From Anaerofilum sp. (GTDB lineage Bacteria > Bacillota > Clostridia > Oscillospirales > Ruminococcaceae), in NCBI GenBank assembly GCA_020024115.1, contig JAHHUF010000002.1, positions 1-47,887 on the forward strand: a stretch of DNA of 47,887 nt, written 5' to 3'. Numbering within the stretch: the stretch's first letter is position 1; the number at the start of each line of letters is the position of its first letter. Positions 42,019-47,887 of the stretch are shown here, one piece after another. Made by a program: the position numbers and the translations under genes. A model generated the notes under the pieces. The model did not search any database. It was not told the origin of the DNA and saw nothing but the letters and a program-made list of their open reading frames with translations.

Positions 42019-43131
42019 TTATACATTAAACAGGAACTCAATAATGTCCCCATCTTTTACAACATATTCTTTGCCTTCGGTACGCTGCAAGCCCTTTGCC
42101 TTTACATTTGCCATGTTAAAGTCACAAGCGGCAAGGTCTTCATAGCTGACAACGGTTGCACGGATAAATCCACGCTCAAAATCAGAGTGAATTTTGCCCG
42201 CTGCTTGTGGTGCTTTGGTGCCTTGGCGAATTGTCCATGCACGGCACTCTTTTTTGCCGTCGGTCAGATAGCTAATCAAACCCAGCAAAGAATAGCTTGC
42301 TTTAATCAGATTATCTAATCCGGTTGCCTCAATGCCCATTTCTGCCAAAAATTCCTTTTTTTCCTCGGCAGTGTAGTCGGCAATATCTTCTTCGGTTTTT
42401 GCACAGATAGGAATACACTCTGCACCCTCCGCAGCAGCTAACTCTTTTACCTTGTGATAGTATGGGTTTTGCTCCATACCATCCATCAGGTCATCTTCGC
42501 TCATGTTTGCAGCATAGATTACAGGCTTTGTGGTCAGCAGACCCATCTCTTTGCGGTGAAGCATTTGGTCTTCGTCAGCCTCATCCCACTCAAAGGTACG
42601 GGCGTTTTTGCTTTCGGACAGGTGGTTTTCCAAATCGGTCAGCCATGCAGCCGCAGCCCCTGCCTTTTTGTCACCAGTTTTTGCAGCCTTTGCAAACTTT
42701 GCAACACGGTTGGAAACAACCTCCAAATCGCTGAGAATCAATTCAGTATCAATGGTTTCAATGTCACGAATGGGGTCAACAGAGCCATCTACATGAACAA
42801 TGTCAGTGCCGCCAAAGCAACGCACAACATGAACAATGGCGTCGCATTCACGGATGTTGCCCAAAAATTTATTGCCCAAACCTTCGCCCTTGGAAGCACC
42901 TTTTACCAAGCCTGCAATATCAACAAATTCAACGATGGCAGGAGTCTTTTTGTCAGTGTCCCAAATTTCAGCCAGCTTGTCGAGACGGGCATCAGGCACT
43001 GGAACAATACCAGTGTTGGGGTCGATGGTGCAGAAAGGATAGTTTGCAGCAGCAGCATTTTTTGTGCTGGTGATAGCGTTGAACAGGGTGCTTTTGCCCA
43101 CATTGGGAAGCCCTACAATGCCTAGTTTCAT
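42019..43131 (-). CDS. ychF: Redox-regulated ATPase YchF (Obg-family)
   Basis: The 370-residue protein is the universally conserved ribosome-associated P-loop enzyme. G1 is GLPNVGKST (7-15), G3 is DIAGLV (about 69-74), and the G4 region is YAANMSEDD, the NxxE form that makes YchF prefer ATP over GTP. A coiled-coil insert and the C-terminal TGS domain (RAWTIRQGTKAPQAAGKIHSDFERGFIRA) are complete. Full length. Promoter at 43198-43226. mtnN follows in the same direction after 16 bases. Confidence 0.97.
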   Translation of the reverse strand: MKLGIVGLPNVGKSTLFNAITSTKNAAAANYPFCTIDPNTGIVPVPDARLDKLAEIWDTDKKTPAIVEFVDIAGLVKGASKGEGLGNKFLGNIRECDAIVHVVRCFGGTDIVHVDGSVDPIRDIETIDTELILSDLEVVSNRVAKFAKAAKTGDKKAGAAAAWLTDLENHLSESKNARTFEWDEADEDQMLHRKEMGLLTTKPVIYAANMSEDDLMDGMEQNPYYHKVKELAAAEGAECIPICAKTEEDIADYTAEEKKEFLAEMGIEATGLDNLIKASYSLLGLISYLTDGKKECRAWTIRQGTKAPQAAGKIHSDFERGFIRATVVSYEDLAACDFNMANVKAKGLQRTEGKEYVVKDGDIIEFLFNV

Positions 43132-43197
43132 GAAACAAAAACCTCACTTTATCAGTTAAAATCGGCACAAAGCCATAAAAAACATAGATTCTTTTTT

Positions 43198-43226
43198 ATT
43201 ATATCGAAAGATTGCTCTTTGTGCAA
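43198..43226 (-). promoter_or_regulatory. ychF promoter
   Basis: On the minus strand TTGCAC (43221-43226), 17 bases, TATAAT (43198-43203). The rest of the 43132-43347 gap holds no recognised gene. Confidence 0.75.
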
Positions 43227-43347
43227 GGGTATGAAACAGCAATTGAAAGGAGAATAAGCTCAATAAAATAGTTGGATATGGCAAAACCAAAACAGGAGAA
43301 TATTACTGAAAATATTTTATTTTTGCAAAAATTGCAGCAAAATAAAA

Positions 43348-43369
43348 GCAGACAGCAAAAGCTGTCTGC
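43348..43369 (-). terminator. Terminator after the cyclophilin gene
   Basis: GCAGACAGC and GCTGTCTGC form a perfect 9-bp stem with an AAAA loop (plus strand); the minus strand continues TTTTATTTT. Confidence 0.85.
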
Positions 43370-43377
43370 AAAAGTGG

Positions 43378-44154
43378 TTATTGTGGTGTGGAAGAATCGA
43401 TTTGCGGTGCAGGGATGGGAGAGGGGTCGGGCTGACCATAAGAGGAAATCAGCACAGAGGTGATAGTAACTTCTGTGCGAGGCTTTCCGCTGTCATCTGG
43501 CTGGGAAGCAAGAGCAATCTTGTCCACAACTTCCATGCCTTGATATACCTGGCCGAAAATGGTGTTTTTGCTGTCCAGATAGGGCGCACCGCCTGCGGCT
43601 TGGTAGGTTTTTGCCACCGATTCTGCCATTCCTTTTTCCATTAAGCCTGTGGCATCTTGCTCTGAAATTGAGTCAGCAGGAGTTTGTACAATATAAAACT
43701 GGCTGAAGTTGGTGGTGGTGTCCTCACCCAAATGTGCCATTGCCAATGTGCCGGAGTAGTGGTGCAGCTTGCTGGACAGTTCTACCGGAAAGGGAATCCC
43801 ATCCCAGCAAGTTGTGCCGCCATTGCCGCTTTTGGTGTTGTCACCTGATTGAATGATAAAATCATCAATCACACGATGAAAGGGTAATCCGTTGAAAAAT
43901 CCTTCTTTGGCAAGGGCGGTGAAGTTTTCCACTGCCATAGGTGCAAGGTCGGGATAAAGCACAGCACGAAACTCGCCATATTCTGTAGAAAAAATAGCAA
44001 TCGGAGCATTTTCAGCTGGCTGTTGAAATTGCAGCTCTTCAGATTCAATCTGTGGGCGTTTTTTTGTTTTCAGTTCGGTTTCAGAACCTCCACAGCCTAC
44101 AAGTAAAACCGCTGCACAAAGAGCAGAAAGAAAAGAAAGCAGTTTGCGTTTCAT
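43378..44154 (-). CDS. Cyclophilin-type peptidyl-prolyl isomerase, lipoprotein
   Basis: A 258-residue protein with a signal peptide and lipobox LLVGC (Cys about 21), so it is anchored outside the cell membrane. The cyclophilin domain (about 50-240) has YGEFRAVLYPDLAPMAVENFTALAKEGFFNGLPFHRVIDDFIIQSGD, with the FHR catalytic arginine, then SGTLAMAHLGEDTTTNFSQFYI, matching the MA-----NSQFFI block, and FGQVYQGMEVVDKI. It should assist folding of exported proteins. Single gene. Confidence 0.93.
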   Translation of the reverse strand: MKRKLLSFLSALCAAVLLVGCGGSETELKTKKRPQIESEELQFQQPAENAPIAIFSTEYGEFRAVLYPDLAPMAVENFTALAKEGFFNGLPFHRVIDDFIIQSGDNTKSGNGGTTCWDGIPFPVELSSKLHHYSGTLAMAHLGEDTTTNFSQFYIVQTPADSISEQDATGLMEKGMAESVAKTYQAAGGAPYLDSKNTIFGQVYQGMEVVDKIALASQPDDSGKPRTEVTITSVLISSYGQPDPSPIPAPQIDSSTPQ

Positions 44155-44288
44155 AGCTACCTCATAAAAATCATTTATTATGAATTATTAAAATCAATTT
44201 TATATATACTAAGTATAGCACACTTAAATAAAAAAATGTTATTGCTTTTGTGAACTTTTTGAAAGAATAAAAATCTTTGTCGATTGCC

Positions 44289-44317
44289 TTGACGAACAGA
44301 CAAAAAAACGCTATATT
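44289..44317 (+). promoter_or_regulatory. Promoter of the DUF1292 gene
   Basis: TTGACG (44289-44294), 17 bases, TATATT (44312-44317), about 68 bases before the ATG. Confidence 0.7.
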
Positions 44318-44384
44318 ATGGATAGAGCAAATTTGAACCTGTTTCCCAAAAGAAAAAATCTCGTTTTGAGAAAGGATATAGATT

Positions 44385-44711
44385 ATGAGTGAAGAGCTGA
44401 ATATGCCCGCAGGCGAGGAGATGGAGGATTATACTCCTGACTTGATGACTCTGGAAGATGAAGAAGGCAACGAGCATACCTTTGAGGTGATTGACGCTGC
44501 TGATTTTAAAGATGAGCGTTATATGGCGGTTGTTCCTTATGTAGAAGACCCAGCCAAGATGGTTGAGGAGAATATGGAACTAATTATCATGAAGGTTGCT
44601 GAAGATGATCAGGGCGAATACCTGGACATTGTGGATGACGACGATGAGCTGTATGAAGTGAGCGAGATGTTTGCACAGCGTTTGAAAGATATGTACGATA
44701 TCGAAAATTAA
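44385..44711 (+). CDS. DUF1292 (UPF0473-like) acidic protein
   Basis: A 108-residue, very acidic protein with the DUF1292 pattern: LMTLEDEEGNEHTFEVIDAADFKDERYMAVVPY, then MELIIMKVAEDDQGEYLDIVDDDDELYEVSEMFAQRL. In many Firmicutes such genes sit near yrrK/ruvX and alaS; here it stands alone before a 6S RNA. AGAAAGGATATAG precedes the ATG. The 3' end carries the probable 6S RNA promoter. Function unknown. Confidence 0.88.
   Translation: MSEELNMPAGEEMEDYTPDLMTLEDEEGNEHTFEVIDAADFKDERYMAVVPYVEDPAKMVEENMELIIMKVAEDDQGEYLDIVDDDDELYEVSEMFAQRLKDMYDIEN
44671..44699 (+). promoter_or_regulatory. Probable 6S RNA promoter inside the DUF1292 gene
   Basis: TTGCAC (44671-44676), 17 bases, TACGAT (44694-44699), predicting a start near 44706, at the end of the coding region. 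Confidence 0.5.
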
Positions 44712-44926
44712 GGTTAAAACGGCATCCTGCCTTGTTCGATTTGTTGCGGCTTGATATAATCCTACTAATCAATCATCGGGAGTTCGGATGTTGGACGAAG
44801 GATTGCAGACCTCCCGCCCTTTTAGGGAGTTACGGAAGAAGGGAGCATGAGCTCGGACACAGAGCACCCACCTGCCTTAGTGGTAGGTTTTGATTGGTCG
44901 CAGACGGCAAGGCGGGGTGACTTTTT
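44706..44926 (+). ncRNA. ssrS: 6S RNA
   Basis: A roughly 220-nt non-coding stretch with a rod-like fold typical of 6S RNA, which binds sigma-A RNA polymerase in slow growth. The closing stem CCTGCCTTG (44726-44734) pairs with CAAGGCGGG (44908-44916). A second stem ACTAATCAA (44764-44772) pairs with TTGATTGGT (44890-44898). Between them lies the large asymmetric bubble, which on the 5' side contains TATAAT (44755-44760), mimicking a promoter. GGGAGCATGAGCTCGGACAC and AGAGCACCCACCTGCC resemble the conserved 6S apical part, and CCTGCC/GGTAGG (44871-44887) forms a side hairpin. A T-run follows the closing stem. Ends are approximate; identity rests on remembered family features. Confidence 0.72.
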
Positions 44927-44938
44927 TGTATTGCAAAT

Positions 44939-44968
44939 AAAAAGCAGGGAATATTCCCTGCTTTTTTT
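44939..44968. terminator. Bidirectional terminator between 6S RNA and the small membrane protein
   Basis: A perfect 13-bp stem AAAAAGCAGGGAA/TTCCCTGCTTTTT around TA, T-rich on both strands. It directly abuts the TAA stop of the minus-strand small membrane protein. Confidence 0.85.
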
Positions 44969-45206
44969 ATGCCACTTTTTTGTCGGGAGTGTGGGTGTAG
45001 TTTGGCTCGGAAAAAGAAAACATCCGTTGCTGCGGAAAACAAAAATGAAACAATAAGTGTGTAATGCTGCCAAAAATCCCAAGCCGAAGAACAAAAGCAA
45101 GAGTACCCAACGCTCCGATACACCAGCCATTGATGGACGCAAACATAAATAAAACACACGCAAGAATAAGAATTTGTGCTGTGAAATGAAGAAACCGTTG
45201 AAGCAT
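44967..45206 (-). CDS. Small membrane protein of unknown function
   Basis: I start at the ATG 45204-45206 (MLQRFLHFTAQILILACVLF), 6 bases after AAGGAGG; the frame reaches 45227 without support. The 79-residue product has two hydrophobic segments (about 8-28 and 31-58) and a polar tail FSEPNYTHTPDKKVA. No family is recognised. It is divergent from the XRE/S24 repressor at 45443, and a repressor-type site (45292-45306) lies between them. Divergent pairing with a repressor suggests, but does not show, that it is repressor controlled. Two other long frames on this strand here overlap the 6S RNA and have no ribosome site. Confidence 0.65.
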   Translation of the reverse strand: MLQRFLHFTAQILILACVLFMFASINGWCIGALGTLAFVLRLGIFGSITHLLFHFCFPQQRMFSFSEPNYTHTPDKKVA

Positions 45207-45291
45207 AAAAATCCTCCTTGTCAGCAAACAACAAAATGTGGTTGTTGTTGTATAAAATATAAAAAAGAACGAAACAACGATTGAATCAAAG

Positions 45292-45306
45292 ACAACTTAA
45301 AGTTGT
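45292..45306. promoter_or_regulatory. Operator-like palindrome O1 (ACAAC-N5-GTTGT)
   Basis: ACAACTTAAAGTTGT is a perfect 15-base palindrome with the same half-sites and spacing as the site at 45394-45408. It lies upstream of a possible minus-strand promoter for the small membrane protein (TTGTTT-N17-TATACA). Further ACAAC half-sites are scattered between 45320 and 45360. Confidence 0.65.
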
Positions 45307-45384
45307 TTGATTAAAGAATACAACAACTTTATCCCATTGTCAACAACTAATGACAACTTTTTTTATTTTTTTGAGATAAAAAAC

Positions 45385-45413
45385 TTTACACAAACAACAG
45401 ATAGTTGTATAAT
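45385..45413 (+). promoter_or_regulatory. Promoter of the XRE/S24 repressor with operator O2
   Basis: TTTACA (45385-45390), 17 bases, TATAAT (45408-45413). The ACAAC-AGATA-GTTGT palindrome (45394-45408) fills the spacer, so bound repressor would block the promoter. This is the layout of an autoregulated repressor gene. Confidence 0.75.
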
Positions 45414-45442
45414 AAAAAGCAAGAAAGGGGCGAGATTTCCAA

Positions 45443-46027
45443 ATGTTTAAAGAGCGTTTAAAAGAACTGAGAAAAGAGCGTGGGTTCACTCAAGTGGGTT
45501 TGTCGCAAGCACTGGGAATTTCTCAGCAAGCAGTGGGAAAATGGGAGACCGGCAGATGCACTCCCGACCCACAAACCCTGACGAAATTGTCGGAAATTTT
45601 GAATACAACCGTGGATTATCTTCTGGGCGGAAACAGCCCAATCAGCGAAAAAATGGTGCGTGTACTTGGCACAGTCAAAGCGGGCTTTGGTGCCCTTGCG
45701 TTTGAAGAAGACTATGGCACAGAGCCAGCAAATGTAAAAGATCCCTCCCAATATTTTTATTTGATTGTGCGTGGTGACAGCATGGAGCCTCGCATTCATG
45801 ATGGAGATTTGGCTTTGGTGCGCCGCCAGCAAACACTCGAAAGCGGTGAACTGGGGGTTGTGGTGTATGGCGATGGAGAAGGCACCCTGAAAAAGTATAT
45901 TCGTCAAGGACAGGCAGTTATTCTTCAACCTTTTAATCCAACTTATAAATCGCAGGTAATTGCAGGAGAAGATTTGAACCATCTGTATATTGCAGGCAGA
46001 GTGGTTGAAACCAAAACAAAGTGGTGA
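45443..46027 (+). CDS. XRE-family repressor with LexA/CI-type self-cleaving S24 peptidase domain
   Basis: A 194-residue protein. Residues 1-65 form a HTH_3 domain (LKELRKERGFTQVGLSQALGISQQAVGKWETGR). Residues 75-190 form a peptidase S24 domain. The likely scissile bond is Ala80-Gly81 in VKAGFGAL, the nucleophile is Ser113 in RGDSMEPRI and the general base is Lys150 in GTLKKYI. All parts needed for RecA-stimulated self-cleavage, as in lambda CI or LexA, are present. No phage genes are nearby. The XRE head rather than the LexA winged helix separates it from true LexA. GAAAGGGG precedes the ATG. Likely targets are ACAAC-N5-GTTGT sites. Confidence 0.92.
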   Translation: MFKERLKELRKERGFTQVGLSQALGISQQAVGKWETGRCTPDPQTLTKLSEILNTTVDYLLGGNSPISEKMVRVLGTVKAGFGALAFEEDYGTEPANVKDPSQYFYLIVRGDSMEPRIHDGDLALVRRQQTLESGELGVVVYGDGEGTLKKYIRQGQAVILQPFNPTYKSQVIAGEDLNHLYIAGRVVETKTKW

Positions 46028-46030
46028 TTG

Positions 46031-46060
46031 CAGGGCAGCGTGGCTGCCCTGTCATTTTTC
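46031..46060 (+). terminator. Terminator after the XRE/S24 repressor gene
   Basis: CAGGGCAGC and GCTGCCCTG form a perfect 9-bp stem with a 3-base loop, followed by TCATTTTTC. Confidence 0.8.
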
Positions 46061-46087
46061 CACAAAGAGTATATAATTTGTGGAAAA
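46049..46087 (+). promoter_or_regulatory. Promoter of the radical-SAM gene with an 11-bp inverted repeat
   Basis: CTGTCA (46049-46054), 17 bases, TATAAT (46072-46077). TTTTCCACAAA (46056-46066) and its exact complement TTTGTGGAAAA (46077-46087) flank the -10, a strong operator candidate. It differs from the ACAAC-N5-GTTGT sites upstream, so it may serve another regulator. The -35 overlaps the preceding terminator stem. Confidence 0.6.
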
Positions 46088-46114
46088 GATTGCATGACAG
46101 AAAGGTGAAGCAGC

Positions 46115-47452
46115 ATGGAATTGTCAGATAAATTACAGATTTTGTCAGATAGTGCAAAATATGATGTTGCCTGCACTTCCAGCGGTGTCCATCGTGGCGG
46201 CAATGGAACAGATTTGGGCAGCTGCTCTGCAGCTGGCATTTGTCATGCCTTTTCGGCAGATGGACGGTGCATCAGTCTGCTAAAGGTGCTGCTGACCAAT
46301 GTATGTGTTTATGATTGCAGTTATTGCATCAACCGCCGCAGCAACGATTTGCCTCGTGCTGCTTTTACGCCCGAAGAATTGGCAGATTTGACCATTCAAT
46401 TTTATCGCAGAAACTATATTGAGGGGCTTTTTTTGTCCAGTGCGGTTGTGCGGAATGCAGACTACACAATGGAACAAATGATAAAAACATTGGAAATTTT
46501 GCGGCATCAACACCGTATTCGGGGATATATCCATGCAACAACCATTCCGGGGGCTGACCCACTTCTAATTCAGAAAATGGGGCTTTTGGCAGACCGTTTG
46601 AGCGTCAACATTGAACTGCCCAGTGAAAAAAGTCTGCATCTTTTGGCACCGGACAAGGGCAAAGCATCTATTTTAAAGCCCATGAAACAGATTGCCTCTA
46701 CTTGGACACAAAACAAACAGGAAGTTGCAGTTTATCGAGCTGCCCCCAAATTTGCCCCGGCAGGGCAAAGCACCCAGATGATTATTGGAGCAAGCCCTGA
46801 AACAGATTCTCAAATTATCCATTTGGCAGAAGGGCTTTATAAAAAATATGATTTAAAGCGAGTGTTTTTTTCGGCATATATTCCTGTAGCACAGGATAGC
46901 CGACTGCCGGCTCTGGACACACCACCGCCACTTTTGCGAGAACATCGTTTGTATCAGGCAGATTGGCTGCTGCGGTTTTATCAGTTTTCGGCAGAAGAAA
47001 TTCTGGATGACCAAAATCCTGATTTAAACCCCTATCTCGACCCAAAATGCAACTGGGCAGTACATCACATGGAGCAATTTCCCGTGGATGTAAACCGTGC
47101 AGATTACAGTGTGCTTTTGCGTGTTCCTGGAATTGGCCCCAAAAGTGCCAAACGAATTGTGACAGCACGCCGCACCGGAGCATTGGATTTGGACGCACTC
47201 AAACGAATTGGTGTTGTGCTGAAACGGGCACAGTATTTTATTGAGTGCAAAGGGTTTCATTGTGCAAATGGAAAACGAGAACAGATTGTATCCTCTTTGC
47301 TTGATTCCACTGCTTTTTCATTGGGCAATGAACAACTCAGTCTGTTTTCTTTGCCGAATGTTCAGCAGTTGGTCAAGGACGGAATGAACCCACAAAAAGC
47401 AATTGCTGAAACAAAAGAGGAGGCTGTGGCATGTCTGGTAAAAGCAATGTGA
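46115..47452 (+). CDS. Putative DNA modification/repair radical SAM protein (TIGR03916-type)
   Basis: The 445-residue protein has a radical-SAM cluster motif CVYDCSYC (CxxxCxxC, about residues 68-75) preceded by SADGRCISLLKVLLTN, and a barrel with LFLSSAVVRNADYTMEQM and YIHATTIPGADP. A helix-hairpin-helix DNA-binding motif follows (VLLRVPGIGPKSAKRIVTARR, about 335-355). This combination marks the family encoded next to a uracil-DNA-glycosylase-like protein; the partner gene follows and overlaps by 22 bases. The chemistry is not known to me; DNA repair or modification is inferred from the domains. Start ATG after AAAGGTG. Confidence 0.9.
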   Translation: MELSDKLQILSDSAKYDVACTSSGVHRGGNGTDLGSCSAAGICHAFSADGRCISLLKVLLTNVCVYDCSYCINRRSNDLPRAAFTPEELADLTIQFYRRNYIEGLFLSSAVVRNADYTMEQMIKTLEILRHQHRIRGYIHATTIPGADPLLIQKMGLLADRLSVNIELPSEKSLHLLAPDKGKASILKPMKQIASTWTQNKQEVAVYRAAPKFAPAGQSTQMIIGASPETDSQIIHLAEGLYKKYDLKRVFFSAYIPVAQDSRLPALDTPPPLLREHRLYQADWLLRFYQFSAEEILDDQNPDLNPYLDPKCNWAVHHMEQFPVDVNRADYSVLLRVPGIGPKSAKRIVTARRTGALDLDALKRIGVVLKRAQYFIECKGFHCANGKREQIVSSLLDSTAFSLGNEQLSLFSLPNVQQLVKDGMNPQKAIAETKEEAVACLVKAM

Positions 47453-47887
47453 TTTATTTGTATGATGGCAGTATGGAAGGCTTGTTGTGCTGTGTGTTTA
47501 CAGCTGTTGCACAAAAAGAATTGCCGGTTGATATTTGGATTGAGGACAATGCAAGCCCTGTTTTGTTTGATACAAAAGCAATTTACACAGAACAGGACAA
47601 AGCAGAACGGGTGGCAGTGTCTATTCTTAAAAAGATGGGAAACCGTGCCAAAGAGTTGGTCAATCATGTATTTTTCAGCAATGTAAAGCAAAAAGAATTG
47701 AAAATTCTGCGATTTTTGTTATTGGGCTATGAAATGGGGCATACTGTTTGCAGAATGTTGGGACATCCCGACGTTGCCTCGATGATAGATGCAGAAAAAG
47801 CAGTTTTGGGTGAAGTGCATCAGTTTAAAGGCTTTTTGCGGTTTTCGGATTATGCGGGAATGCTGGGTGCTGTGATTGCACCAAAAC
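47431..47887 (+). CDS. Uracil-DNA-glycosylase-like DNA metabolism protein (DUF4130 / TIGR03915), partial
   Basis: The gene starts at the ATG 47431 (GAGGAGG upstream) inside the end of the radical-SAM gene and runs off the window after about 152 codons. The visible part has the family start VIYLYDGSMEGLLCCVFTAV, a middle VSILKKMGNRAKELVNHVFFSN, the helix block LLLGYEMGHTVCRMLGHPDV, and GEVHQFKGFLRFSDYAGMLGAVIAPK. These are marks of the SAM-linked glycosylase family; the catalytic glycosylase domain would lie beyond the window. Overlap of 22 bases implies co-translation with the radical-SAM protein. Confidence 0.88.
   Translation, partial: MSGKSNVIYLYDGSMEGLLCCVFTAVAQKELPVDIWIEDNASPVLFDTKAIYTEQDKAERVAVSILKKMGNRAKELVNHVFFSNVKQKELKILRFLLLGYEMGHTVCRMLGHPDVASMIDAEKAVLGEVHQFKGFLRFSDYAGMLGAVIAPK

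Noticed and set aside
44822..45234. 113- and 134-codon minus-strand frames around the 6S RNA terminator
   Set aside because: They overlap the structured RNA and terminator in other frames and lack ribosome sites; the 79-residue frame on the same strand has a good one.
45443..46027. Prophage boundary suggested by a CI-like repressor
   Set aside because: No integrase, excisionase, structural or lysis genes and no attachment-site repeats were seen nearby; flanking genes look chromosomal.

Overview
The window looks like a chromosomal segment of a low-to-mid GC anaerobic Firmicute, most likely a clostridial or Oscillospiraceae-type gut bacterium. The signs are strong AGGAGG ribosome sites, TTGACA/TATAAT promoters with 17-base spacers, a class III (oxygen-sensitive) ribonucleotide reductase under NrdR-type boxes, a DivIVA-like protein next to ftsZ, and genes for host-type sugars (a GH88 unsaturated glucuronyl hydrolase and a GH2 beta-galactosidase). 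Species was not determined. No rRNA, tRNA, CRISPR array, insertion sequence or prophage was seen.

Layout. 1-707: a decayed gene for a possible zinc metallopeptidase. 792-4444: a two-subunit ABC exporter, then secA (4726-7581), all on the minus strand. 7851-10814: a haemolysin-III membrane protein, then a padR / DUF1700 / DUF4097 / PspC envelope-stress type operon. 11084-16165: a cell-envelope and division block (SEDS/ftsW, murA, ftsZ, DivIVA-like coiled coil). 16258-17462 (minus): HD hydrolase, YdbC/PC4-like protein and a small orphan. 17843-19141: zinc-ribbon protein and a CmpB-type membrane protein. 19246-20490: a lipoprotein. 20637-23659 (minus): nrdD, a separate 53-residue glycyl-radical protein, and nrdG. 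23961-30647: a small metallopeptidase, a polysaccharide flippase, GH88 and GH2. 30764-31066 (minus): a short highly structured transcript with a 32-codon ORF. 31252-34513: a frameshifted HdeD-like gene, a lipoprotein, an MBL hydrolase and a GHL10-type lipoprotein. 34729-38628: cytidylate-kinase-like protein, glnS and gltX. 38733-43131: GT-C-like membrane protein, pcp, mtnN and ychF. 43378-44968: cyclophilin lipoprotein, a DUF1292 gene and a 6S RNA. 44967-47887: a small membrane protein, a self-cleaving XRE/S24 repressor, a radical-SAM DNA-metabolism protein and its partner uracil-glycosylase-like gene, cut by the window end.

The two observations I rate highest are (1) the class III ribonucleotide reductase whose glycyl-radical motif is not in the large NrdD chain but in a separate 53-codon gene between nrdD and nrdG, and (2) the approximately 268-nt transcript at 30764-31031, with its own consensus promoter, four successive leader hairpins, a well-translated-looking 32-codon ORF and a terminator. 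Also notable are the divergent XRE/S24 repressor and small membrane protein sharing ACAAC-N5-GTTGT operators, and two decayed genes whose lesions lie partly in homopolymer runs, where assembly error must be excluded.
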